From CAZZKJ01 sp964654695 (GTDB lineage: Bacteria > Krumholzibacteriota > Krumholzibacteriia > WVZY01), in assembly GCA_964654695.1 (NCBI GenBank), contig CAZZKJ010000062.1, positions 1 to 11,687 on the forward strand: 11,687 bases of DNA, in the 5' to 3' direction. The translations under genes were made by a program, and so were the position numbers. The stretch's first letter is position 1. Each line of letters begins with the position of its first letter. Positions 1 through 6,067 of this stretch are shown one piece after another. The notes under the pieces were generated by a model, which was given only the letters and a program-made list of their open reading frames with translations, did no database searches and was not told the origin of the DNA.

Positions 1-14
1 CCCGCGTGCTCGTG

Positions 15-53
15 AAAAACTGCGCCGCGGGGGCCCCATCGATGCCACCCGCG
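15..53 (-). terminator. Possible terminator of the leftward operon
   Basis: Read on the minus strand, CGCGGG (53 to 48) can pair with CCCGCG (31 to 26) across a 16-nt loop that itself contains GGGGCC. A T5 run follows at 19-15, after six intervening bases. It is well placed, about 80 nt after the symporter stop codon. The stem is short and the T run is offset, so this is a weak intrinsic-terminator candidate. The same bases are part of the dispersed repeat, which may be the real explanation. Confidence 0.22.
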
Positions 54-55
54 CT
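25..55 (+). repeat. Interspersed repeat, left copy
   Basis: This 31-nt stretch contains GGGGGCCCCATC followed by TGCCACCCGCGCT. It matches 11615-11645 in the same orientation, with three differences: C/A at its fourth base and GA/AG at positions 41-42. Both copies are intergenic and lie just 3' of an operon end. This is likely a dispersed intergenic repeat of the genome; no transposase is near it. Confidence 0.6.
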
Positions 56-131
56 TACCTGGGCAGAGTGCCGCGCGGGTCCTGTCATCGATTACCCCGC
101 GTACTCGTGACTATTCGCAGCCGGGGATTCC

Positions 132-1571
132 TTACTCTGCAGTATAAAAGGGCTTCCATTTCTCTTCCGGCGAGGGTTTGGTTAACAGGCTCACAATAAC
201 CAGGCAGGGCAGCGAAACTCCCAATGCGGGAAATATAAGCTGGTCGACTTCAAGACCGAAAATAAACTGCGATGCGATGGTTGCGCCCATTCCCCCTATA
301 ATGGAGCAAAGGCCTCCCATGGGAGTGACCCTTTTCCACAGGAAGCAGGCAAGTATGGCCGGAGTAAGCCCCGCCCCCACCATAACGTATGCGTAATAAG
401 CCATGGAGAGGATATAAGTAAAACGCGTAGATACTGCAAGCGCCGTCAGTCCGAGAAACACGATCGAGATGCGTTGAAAAAGTACTATCTCACGGTCGCT
501 CGCCTGGGGACGGATAAACCGGCGGTATATGTCCTGCGTGATATTGGTAGATGGAATCATAAGAAAAGTATTGCCTGTTGAAAGGATTATGGCCACGGCG
601 GCTCCCAGCAACAGGCTGCCGCCCACCGTGCCTATATCGAATCTCGCCAGCCTGAGTATTATTTCCTCGGTTACGGGTTTCGCGAGCGCGCCGTCGGCGG
701 CGTGGAAGGATGGATCGTTCCAATATATGCCGCTTCCTATTATGGAAAGGAAAACGAGAAGAGATTCGATCAATACAACGCCGATAACCATGCCGATTAC
801 CGCCCGCCTCGCAGCGCTTTCATCGCGGGCGGAAAAGAATTTCTGGTACATGCTGCTCTCGCCCAGAAGAAGAAACAAGGTTGGAAATGAAAGCCCGAGC
901 GCCCATGCCAGGTTGTTCTTCCCGAACACCGTAAAATGCGAATCCGGAAGCGCCGCCGCTACGTGGTTCCAGCCGCCCGCGGATTTGAGGGCGAGGGGAA
1001 TGGCGATCGAAACCCCTATAATCATGATCAATCCGTTGAAAACATCTATGGACACTATCGACATCATGCCGGCAAGAAGTGTGAATGAAATGATAATAAG
1101 GCAGGTGATGACAGCTCCCATTTCCGGCGATATCGATCCATCGGATATTATTGATATCAGCCGTCCTCCACCGCGAAACTGGTACCCGGCTATAGTCAGA
1201 TACGCCACTATTATAAGGATGGTTCCAAAGGCGCGTGCTGCGGTGTTGTATCTTTTTTCCAGCAGATCGGGAACGGTATACTGTGCTATCCGCCGCACCC
1301 GGCCGGCAAGAAAATAGACTATCACTATGCCGATCCATGCCCCCGCCGACTGCCATAGCGCAGAAAATCCGACGCGGAATGCCATTCCCGACCCGCCGAA
1401 AAGGCTTCCCGACCCTATCCATGTACAAACGAGCGTGCCTACGAGCATAAAAACAGGCACTTTTCTGCCGGCCACCATGAAATCATCCTGGTTCTTTATG
1501 CGAAAGCTTTTTATTAGGGCTACTATAATGAGCGCGAGCAGGTAGGCGACGACTACTATTTTGAAAACCAT
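132..1571 (-). CDS. Sodium:solute symporter (SSS) family transporter
   Basis: This is a polytopic inner-membrane protein of 479 aa when started at the ATG at 1571. That ATG has AAAGGA just upstream and begins directly with the first hydrophobic segment (MVFKIVVVAYLLALIIVALI). The frame stays open up to 1628, but that N-terminal extension is polar and has no better ribosome site. Family marks include DDFMVAGRKVP after the first helix, QSAGAWIG in the third, and LSTGNTFLMIPSTN at about residues 330-343, a hallmark of SSS (PF00474, TC 2.A.21) proteins. The many hydrophobic segments and the length fit the family's usual 13-helix fold. SSS proteins couple Na+ (sometimes H+) influx to uptake of sugars, amino acids, carboxylates or vitamins; the substrate cannot be read from sequence. 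It is the last gene of the leftward operon, 53 nt after the dehydratase small subunit. That hints, as inference, that it imports the substrate or a relative of it. Confidence 0.9.
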   Translation of the reverse strand: MVFKIVVVAYLLALIIVALIKSFRIKNQDDFMVAGRKVPVFMLVGTLVCTWIGSGSLFGGSGMAFRVGFSALWQSAGAWIGIVIVYFLAGRVRRIAQYTVPDLLEKRYNTAARAFGTILIIVAYLTIAGYQFRGGGRLISIISDGSISPEMGAVITCLIIISFTLLAGMMSIVSIDVFNGLIMIIGVSIAIPLALKSAGGWNHVAAALPDSHFTVFGKNNLAWALGLSFPTLFLLLGESSMYQKFFSARDESAARRAVIGMVIGVVLIESLLVFLSIIGSGIYWNDPSFHAADGALAKPVTEEIILRLARFDIGTVGGSLLLGAAVAIILSTGNTFLMIPSTNITQDIYRRFIRPQASDREIVLFQRISIVFLGLTALAVSTRFTYILSMAYYAYVMVGAGLTPAILACFLWKRVTPMGGLCSIIGGMGATIASQFIFGLEVDQLIFPALGVSLPCLVIVSLLTKPSPEEKWKPFYTAE

Positions 1572-1624
1572 AAAATTCCTTTCGTTTTGGAAATTAGAGG
1601 CAGGGAAGCGCCGGCCTCCGCCGG

Positions 1625-2116
1625 TCACAGGGTTTTCTTTATATGTGCTATGAGTCCGCCGTCCCTCACTATCCCCAGCACGGCTTCCGGCAGCCCCGGA
1701 AACTCAAATATTCTGCCGCCGTATTTAACTCTGCCCTGAGCCAAATCGATTTCGATATCTGCGTTTGCTGGTATCTGATTGGAGGCTTCCCGCGATTGCA
1801 CGAGGGGAAGTCCCGAGTTTATGGCATTGCGAAAAAACAATCGTGAAAAAGTACCGGCAATTACGGCGCCCACACCGGCGTGCTTGAGACATGTTGCGGC
1901 CTGTTCCCTCGAACTCCCGCATCCGAAGTTTTTGCCGGCGACTATTATGTCACCGGGCCGGACTGATTTTGCGAAGGAGGGGTCGAGATCTTCGAGGGCA
2001 TGAGAAGCGATTTCGCCGGGCCCGGTAACCGTGTATGTATACTTCCCCGGAAAAATCACATCGGTATTGATGTCGTCTCCGTATTTCCAGACTTTTCCTT
2101 TTATGATCGTGTTCAT
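1625..2116 (-). CDS. leuD: 3-isopropylmalate/homoaconitate-type dehydratase, small subunit
   Basis: This 163-aa protein is the swivel-domain subunit of an aconitase-superfamily hydro-lyase, the short archaeal/anaerobe-type LeuD/HacB form. Visible marks are GDDINTDVIFPG (residues 13-24), GKNFGCGSSREQAA (61-74, the substrate-binding GSSRE loop) and SRLFFRNAINSGLPLV (91-106). It should pair with the LeuC-like protein encoded just upstream to isomerise a 2-hydroxy acid by dehydration and rehydration. The ATG at 2114-2116 overlaps the upstream TGA (ATGA), so translation is probably coupled and the subunits are made in equal amounts. The loop after FPGK reads YTYT (26-29). As I recall, the equivalent loop is YLRT in methanogen homoaconitase and YLVY in its isopropylmalate isomerase. 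The specificity-linked Arg is therefore absent and the natural substrate is uncertain. 2,3-Dimethylmalate dehydratase is another possibility. The leuD symbol reflects family, not proven role. Confidence 0.85.
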   Translation of the reverse strand: MNTIIKGKVWKYGDDINTDVIFPGKYTYTVTGPGEIASHALEDLDPSFAKSVRPGDIIVAGKNFGCGSSREQAATCLKHAGVGAVIAGTFSRLFFRNAINSGLPLVQSREASNQIPANADIEIDLAQGRVKYGGRIFEFPGLPEAVLGIVRDGGLIAHIKKTL

Positions 2117-3372
2117 GACATCCTCGGATCAGTTATTCGTCCCTTCAACGCCGAAGCCGCCAGAACCGCAGGGCTTGCCAGATACACGGAAGCCTCGCTG
2201 CATCCCATTCTTCCTTTGAAGTTGCGGTTCGAACTGCTCAAACACACTTCGCCGGGCGCCAGCACGCCTTCATGCGCCCCCAGGCATGGGCCGCACCCGG
2301 GATTTAGTACGACCGCCCCGCTCTCTATAAATATTTTTAAAAGACCCTGCTCGAGGGCCTGCAGATAGACGGGCATCGATGCCGGAATGACAAGCATGCG
2401 CACGCCGGCGGCAATTTTCTTTCCCTTCATTATTACGGCCGCACCGGTTAGATCCTCAAGTCTCCCATTTACGCATGTTCCGAGAAAAACCTGATCAATC
2501 CTGGTTCCCTCGACTTCGCCGACCGCGGTGACATTGTCCACGGTATGGGGACTTGCCACCTGTGGGTCCAGATTTGAAATGTCATAATCAAGCACCTGTG
2601 AATAAGCCGCGCCTTCGTCGGAAAAAACCGGTTCATATTTCGCGCGCGCTTGTTTTTTCACGAATGCCAGGGTTTTTTCATCGGCGGGTATATATCCGTT
2701 CTTCGCGCCGATTTCAACCGCCATGTTGGCGAGCACCATTCTGCTTTCCATTGACATGTCCGATACGGATTGTCCCGTAAATTCTATTGTTGAGTAAAGA
2801 GCGCCGTCTGCGCCCAGATCTCCCGCGATTTTGAGTATGATATCCTTGGCGCAGACAAACCGCGGAAGCCGGCCTCTGATATTTATCTTGATCGTTTCCG
2901 GAACCTTTAACCAAATTCGTCCCGTGGCCATTATGGCGGCCATCTCGCTTCTGCCGATGCCTGTGGAAAAAGCGCCGAATGCGCCGTAGGTCGTGGTGTG
3001 CGAATCGCTCCCGACTATGAGCAGGCCCGGAAGAGCGAAGCCTTCCTCGCACATAACCTGGTGGCATATACCGCGGTTTATATCGAAAAAATTATTTATT
3101 CCCTGGAGGGACGTGAACTCACGAATGTTTTTATGATTGAGGGCGTATTTTTCATCCGCGGGCGGCGTGCAGTGATCGAGAATAACTATATGCCGCTCGG
3201 GAAAACGGACTTTTGCTGTGCCGATTTCTTCAAATATCTTCGATATGGCCGCGGTGTTGTCGTGAGACAGTGCGAAGTCCGGTTCGACCTCGACGATCTC
3301 GCCGGTTTCGACGCGCCTGCCGGCTTTTCCCGAAAGAATTTTTTCTGAAAAAGTCTGCGGGGTCGAAGCCAT
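2113..3372 (-). CDS. leuC: 3-isopropylmalate/homoaconitate-type dehydratase, large subunit
   Basis: This 419-aa protein is the catalytic, [4Fe-4S]-binding subunit of the two-subunit cytosolic hydro-lyase, of the HacA/LeuC type typical of archaea and anaerobes. Three cluster-ligand cysteines are visible: C300 in GTCVNGR, and C360 and C363 in NPGCGPCLG. Other family motifs are LDHCTPP (65-71), INRGICHQV (98-106), GSDSHTTTYGAFGAFSTGIG (121-140) and the C-terminal SSNRNFKGRMG (379-389). Length is normal and the key residues are intact. The ATG at 3370-3372 has AGAGGA close upstream. The gene lies 52 nt after the HD-protein gene and overlaps the small-subunit start by 4 nt. No 2-isopropylmalate or homocitrate synthase and no beta-decarboxylating dehydrogenase is present here, so the pathway (leucine, coenzyme B-like chain extension, or carboxylate catabolism) cannot be settled from this window. 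Confidence 0.88.
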   Translation of the reverse strand: MASTPQTFSEKILSGKAGRRVETGEIVEVEPDFALSHDNTAAISKIFEEIGTAKVRFPERHIVILDHCTPPADEKYALNHKNIREFTSLQGINNFFDINRGICHQVMCEEGFALPGLLIVGSDSHTTTYGAFGAFSTGIGRSEMAAIMATGRIWLKVPETIKINIRGRLPRFVCAKDIILKIAGDLGADGALYSTIEFTGQSVSDMSMESRMVLANMAVEIGAKNGYIPADEKTLAFVKKQARAKYEPVFSDEGAAYSQVLDYDISNLDPQVASPHTVDNVTAVGEVEGTRIDQVFLGTCVNGRLEDLTGAAVIMKGKKIAAGVRMLVIPASMPVYLQALEQGLLKIFIESGAVVLNPGCGPCLGAHEGVLAPGEVCLSSSNRNFKGRMGCSEASVYLASPAVLAASALKGRITDPRMS

Positions 3373-3424
3373 TATTCCTCTTTTCGGCGCTCGCTTGCAA
3401 AGATCTTCCGAGGGCCGCCGCGGG

Positions 3425-3958
3425 TTACTTTGCCATTTCGAAATCCGTAAAGTCAGCGTGATGAAAGATTATTGCTTCCGGACTTCGTTTAACATGATCG
3501 CCTTCTTTTGAATGTACAGCTACGATATGCATGACTTCGTAGGGAATGCCGGCCTTGAAGCACAGGCCAACTCCGGTGAACGGATGCCGGAGAAGATCGC
3601 CCTTTCGCCCCTTGCTAATGGATCCATCGGGTTTTTTCTCGTATTCGATCATTTTGCCGATGTCCGCCAGAAGCGCGCCGGCGGTAAGATGATCCATATC
3701 GATTTTCGCGCGGCCGCCGTAGGCTTCGATGAGGACATTTCCCATAGCCCGGCACATCCTGCACACCGTGCGGACGTGTTCGAGAAAAGTCACATTGACG
3801 TTATCCGCCAGCAGAGTAAAAGGTATCCGCCGTATGTCTTCGAGTGTGAACCCGCCAAGGCTCAATGCATCTTCCCAGACGGCAAGAGCTTTGTCTTTCA
3901 GATCAGGGGCCGTGATCAAATCGAATTCCGGCACTGCTCTTAACAAGTCTTTTCGCAT
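3425..3958 (-). CDS. HD-superfamily (HDIG-like) protein with altered HD motif
   Basis: This 177-aa soluble protein has the histidine layout of the HD metal-dependent phosphohydrolase fold: H61 (FLEHVRTVC), H90, LLADIGK at 96-102, RHP (H125), HIVAVH (H144, H149) and IIFHHADF (H166, H167, D169). The residue that is His in the canonical LLHDIGK motif is Ala98, so the eponymous HD pair reads AD. The remaining His/Asp residues are kept, so the protein is not simply decayed. It may use a different metal set or belong to a subfamily in which Ala is normal. A clear AGGAG site at 3967-3971 supports the ATG at 3958. It is the first gene of the leftward operon, before the dehydratase subunits. A hydrolase or regulator acting on the same pathway is an inference; the substrate is unknown. 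Confidence 0.8.
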   Translation of the reverse strand: MRKDLLRAVPEFDLITAPDLKDKALAVWEDALSLGGFTLEDIRRIPFTLLADNVNVTFLEHVRTVCRMCRAMGNVLIEAYGGRAKIDMDHLTAGALLADIGKMIEYEKKPDGSISKGRKGDLLRHPFTGVGLCFKAGIPYEVMHIVAVHSKEGDHVKRSPEAIIFHHADFTDFEMAK

Positions 3959-3996
3959 CCTGAATGCTCCTTTTGTTCAGAGCCCGAACATAATCT

Positions 3997-4002
3997 ATTA
4001 TA
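3997..4002 (-). promoter_or_regulatory. Candidate -10 box for the leftward operon
   Basis: Read on the minus strand this is a consensus TATAAT, about 40 nt upstream of the HD-gene ATG, in an AT-rich patch of otherwise GC-balanced DNA. No convincing TTGACA-like -35 lies 16-18 nt upstream; the nearest TTGATT is only 13 nt away. A small inverted repeat, CTTGA-AA-TCAAG, lies at 4011-4022. A promoter is required somewhere in this divergent region, and this is the best-looking -10. Confidence 0.35.
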
Positions 4003-4090
4003 AATCAATACTTGAAATCAAGCTGCATCAGTTTTTCATAACAAAGGATTTTTTTGTGCCTGTGGAAATCGGGTGGAACCGGAGCCTGTA

Positions 4091-4108
4091 TTGTGATAAT
4101 ATTCACAA
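4091..4108. promoter_or_regulatory. CRP/FNR-superfamily operator palindrome
   Basis: TTGTGA-TAATAT-TCACAA is a perfect 6-bp-arm palindrome with a 6-nt spacer. It matches the TGTGA-N6-TCACA consensus of CRP-type regulators and closely resembles the TTGTGA-N6-TCACAA sites described for HcpR-type regulators of anaerobes. It lies in the divergent intergenic region, 117 nt before the tetraheme cytochrome start. Its centre (4099.5) is about 42 nt from a start site just after the TATTAT at 4131-4136, the geometry of class II activation. Control of the cytochrome cluster is likely; control of the leftward operon is possible but more distant. Confidence 0.75.
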
Positions 4109-4122
4109 TGGTATGACTTGTG

Positions 4123-4142
4123 CTTCCAATTATTATTGGAAG
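4123..4142. promoter_or_regulatory. Perfect inverted repeat (operator or hairpin)
   Basis: CTTCCAAT-TATT-ATTGGAAG has perfect 8-bp arms and a 4-nt centre. It is 15 nt downstream of the CRP/FNR-like palindrome and about 80 nt before the tetraheme cytochrome ATG. No T run follows and it precedes the gene, so a terminator is unlikely. It could be a second operator overlapping the promoter, where a bound protein would block initiation, or a hairpin in the leader RNA. Confidence 0.5.
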
Positions 4143-4171
4143 ATTGTAGGCTGATTTCCTGCCTGTATAAA
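4131..4171 (+). promoter_or_regulatory. Candidate promoter elements for the cytochrome cluster
   Basis: There are two alternatives. TATTAT at 4131-4136 is a possible -10 spaced correctly for class II activation from the palindrome at 4091-4108. TATAAA at 4166-4171 with TTGTAG at 4144-4149 (16-nt spacer) is a possible factor-independent promoter. Neither is a strong consensus. A strong ribosome site, AGGAGGT at 4214-4220, follows downstream. Confidence 0.35.
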
Positions 4172-4224
4172 GAAAAAAGGAAACAGACAATTTATTCATC
4201 CCACAGAAAACCGAGGAGGTTCTG

Positions 4225-4896
4225 ATGAGAAGCATTGCAAGGCTATTAAGAATCGGTTTCCTTGCGGGCGTTGTTTTGGGCCTGGCCACTCTTGCTCTGG
4301 GCGGGATCGAGGGTTCGGTGCATGATTTTCAATCCGAACTCAATATAACCGAGATCTGCGTTGTATGCCATACGCCCCATAATGCCAAGGATCCCGTTGC
4401 AAACAACCTCGATTATGCTCCCCTGTGGAATCACGAAGTCTCGACGACCGGTCCCTATACTCTGTACTCAAGCAGCACTCTGGATCATACCCCCGGCCAG
4501 CCCGACGGCCCGTCCAAGCTCTGCTTGAGCTGCCATGACGGCTCCGTCGCCGTCGATAATTACGGAGGAACCACGACCGGCAATATTTATGTCGATGACG
4601 TTGTTTTCGACGGCACTCCCGGCAGTTCCGTCGGCGCGGCCAGGGATTTCGGGTCGGCTTTGGACAACGATCACCCGATTTCGTTTCTCTATGACCCGGT
4701 TGCCGGTTCGGATAACGAGATTTATCCTTCGACGGCGCTGACATCTCTTGGCGGAACTATCGCGGAGGATCTTCTGGTAGACAACAAGGTTCAATGTTCT
4801 TCTTGCCATGATGTTCACGACGTTGACGGCAACGCCTACTTACTGACAATCAGCAACGCCGCGAGCCAGCTCTGCCTAACCTGCCATGCCAAGTAA
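4225..4896 (+). CDS. Exported tetraheme c-type cytochrome
   Basis: This 223-aa protein begins with a Sec signal (MRSIARLLRI, then a hydrophobic stretch to about residue 26), so it is exported. Four CXXCH heme sites are visible: CVVCH (45-49), CLSCH (100-104), CSSCH (191-195) and CLTCH (217-221). The last lies three residues from the C-terminus. Likely distal ligands include H33 (VHDF), H52 (TPHN), H150 (DNDHPISF) and H198 (DVHD). The sequence aligns along its length with residues 30-211 of the large cytochrome at the end of the cluster, sharing HTPHNA, PGQP, KLCLSCHDG and DHPxSF. It is therefore a free-standing copy of that protein's N-terminal module. The start has AGGAGGT with a 4-nt spacer and is the first gene behind the CRP/FNR-like site. 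Likely role: electron carrier on the periplasmic or outer side of a porin-cytochrome conduit. Its exact location is not shown. Confidence 0.9.
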   Translation: MRSIARLLRIGFLAGVVLGLATLALGGIEGSVHDFQSELNITEICVVCHTPHNAKDPVANNLDYAPLWNHEVSTTGPYTLYSSSTLDHTPGQPDGPSKLCLSCHDGSVAVDNYGGTTTGNIYVDDVVFDGTPGSSVGAARDFGSALDNDHPISFLYDPVAGSDNEIYPSTALTSLGGTIAEDLLVDNKVQCSSCHDVHDVDGNAYLLTISNAASQLCLTCHAK

Positions 4897-4941
4897 ATTA
4901 TGCTGTGGTTCGCCGGCCTTCGGCTGTTAATGAAAGGTTGA

Positions 4942-4957
4942 TGGCGCCTGTGCGCCA
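4942..4957 (+). promoter_or_regulatory. Small hairpin just before the NHL-lipoprotein ribosome site
   Basis: TGGCGC-CTGT-GCGCCA is a perfect 6-bp stem with a 4-nt loop in the 73-nt gap between the tetraheme and first NHL genes. It ends at the A that begins the AAGGGAG ribosome site (4957-4963). No T run follows. It could modulate translation or stabilise the processed mRNA; this is inference from position only. Confidence 0.3.
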
Positions 4958-4969
4958 AGGGAGTATTCG

Positions 4970-6067
4970 ATGGCGGTCGATGGAAGAAAATTAGTGTTGA
5001 GTATCTATAATAACCTGTCCTCTTCAGCGGCGGCGGTCTTGATATTTGCGTCGGTGATCGCGGGGTGTTCCGGCGGTGCCGTGCGCGGCCCTGCGGTTTA
5101 TTATCCTTCCTCCCCCGAAAAGGCCAGGATTAAATACCTGACGCATTTTTCGGCCGCGGAGGACGTGCTTGCCCGGCGCGGAACTTTTTCGCAGCTCGTT
5201 TTCGGGCAGGCAAAAGTCAAGGAAGAGATAAACAAACCGTACGGCGCGGCGTTATACAATGGAGTCTTGTACGCGTGCGATACCAAGAGATCGATGATAA
5301 ACGTATTCGATATCGCGAACAAGCGTTATGGATTTCTCGGTTTCAAGGGCAGGGGCAAGCTGGTAAAGCCTATAAATATTGCAATCGATACGCGGGGAAA
5401 CAAGTATATCGCCGACGCCGGTCGAAAAGAAATTGTTGTTTTCGATTCTCATGATAATTTCGTTCGAACTTTTGGAAGCGGCAGCCTGGAAAGGCCGGTT
5501 GATGTTGCTATCAATGGCGACAAAATCTTCGTATGCGATTCAAAAGCCTCCAGGATTCTCGTCTTCAACCGAGCAACATATAAACTTCTTGATGGATTCG
5601 GTGCCAAGGGGATCGAACCCGGGCAATTCGCTTTTCCAACCAACATAGCGCTGGATGCCGACGGAAATGTTTATGTAAGCGATACCATAAACGGGCGCAT
5701 ACAAAAACTTGATGACAAGGGCAAGCATCTCATGACCTATGGGCGTCTCGGTGATATGCCCGGCGAGTTTGCGCGTCCCAAAGGCCTGGCGGTCGACAGG
5801 GAAGGCAGGCTCTATGTAGTGGATTCCGCATTCGAGAACGTGCAGATTTTCGATTCCCAGGGAAGACTGCTGTTAAATTTTGGCGAAGCCGGCAATCTGC
5901 CGGGCCGCTTGAATCTTCCCGCTCAGGTTGTGGTTGATTATGATAACGTCAAATATTTCAAGGCGTTTGCCGGCAAGGGTTTCAATTTGGAATATATAAT
6001 TCTCGTAACCAGCCAATACGGTCCAAGAAAAATCAATGTCTATGGATTCGGACGAAATGAAAAATAA
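4970..6067 (+). CDS. NHL-repeat beta-propeller lipoprotein
   Basis: This 365-aa protein has an N-terminal hydrophobic segment ending in the lipobox VIAGC (C33), so it is a predicted lipoprotein. Ser follows the Cys, which in proteobacteria is compatible with outer-membrane sorting. After the conserved-looking YPSSPEKARIKYL come NHL-type repeats from about residue 85 to 360. Each has the pattern P-x-x-hydrophobic-A-x-D, G-N-x-Y-V-x-D and R-I-x-x-F/L-D, for example at 223-249 and 269-296. Together they should form a six-bladed propeller. The last blade is modified, with an insertion and the ending GPRKINVYGF. The protein is paralogous to the second NHL protein in this cluster. NHL proteins often sit beside multiheme cytochromes in Geobacter-type genomes, but their role there is not established; scaffolding or assembly is my inference. 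The ATG at 4970 has AAGGGAG with a 6-nt spacer. Its end overlaps the next gene. Confidence 0.85.
   Translation: MAVDGRKLVLSIYNNLSSSAAAVLIFASVIAGCSGGAVRGPAVYYPSSPEKARIKYLTHFSAAEDVLARRGTFSQLVFGQAKVKEEINKPYGAALYNGVLYACDTKRSMINVFDIANKRYGFLGFKGRGKLVKPINIAIDTRGNKYIADAGRKEIVVFDSHDNFVRTFGSGSLERPVDVAINGDKIFVCDSKASRILVFNRATYKLLDGFGAKGIEPGQFAFPTNIALDADGNVYVSDTINGRIQKLDDKGKHLMTYGRLGDMPGEFARPKGLAVDREGRLYVVDSAFENVQIFDSQGRLLLNFGEAGNLPGRLNLPAQVVVDYDNVKYFKAFAGKGFNLEYIILVTSQYGPRKINVYGFGRNEK

Larger units (their letters stand above)
1..110. repeat. Degenerate GC-rich repeat tract, ~48-nt period
   Basis: The motif CCCGCG recurs at positions 1, 48 and 96. The 15-mer at 1-15 (CCCGCGTGCTCGTGA) returns at 96-110 with a single change (G to A at its eighth base). 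CATCGAT precedes the second and third copies (37-43 and 86-92). This gives a loose tandem pattern with a period of about 47-49 nt. An 8-bp inverted repeat, ACCCGCGC (47-54) against GCGCGGGT (73-80), lies within it. No open frame of note covers the tract, which lies just 3' of the leftward operon. It looks like an intergenic repeat element rather than a gene. Confidence 0.5.

Noticed and set aside
1..110. CRISPR array at the left edge
   Set aside because: The repeats are degenerate, the motif shared by all three copies is only about 6 nt, the intervening sequences are themselves related, and no cas gene is present.
529..1317. 262-aa open frame on the plus strand inside the symporter gene
   Set aside because: It is the antisense shadow of a clear SSS-family gene, with no recognisable domain and no ribosome site. 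Low-stop opposite frames are common in GC-rich codons.
1572..1628. Upstream N-terminal extension of the symporter frame
   Set aside because: The 19 extra residues are polar, unlike family N-termini, and the ATG at 1571 has a good ribosome site directly before the first membrane helix.
4005..4289. 94-aa minus-strand open frame across the divergent promoter region
   Set aside because: It would cover the palindromic operators and the start of the tetraheme cytochrome, has no ribosome site or family signature, and its composition looks non-coding.
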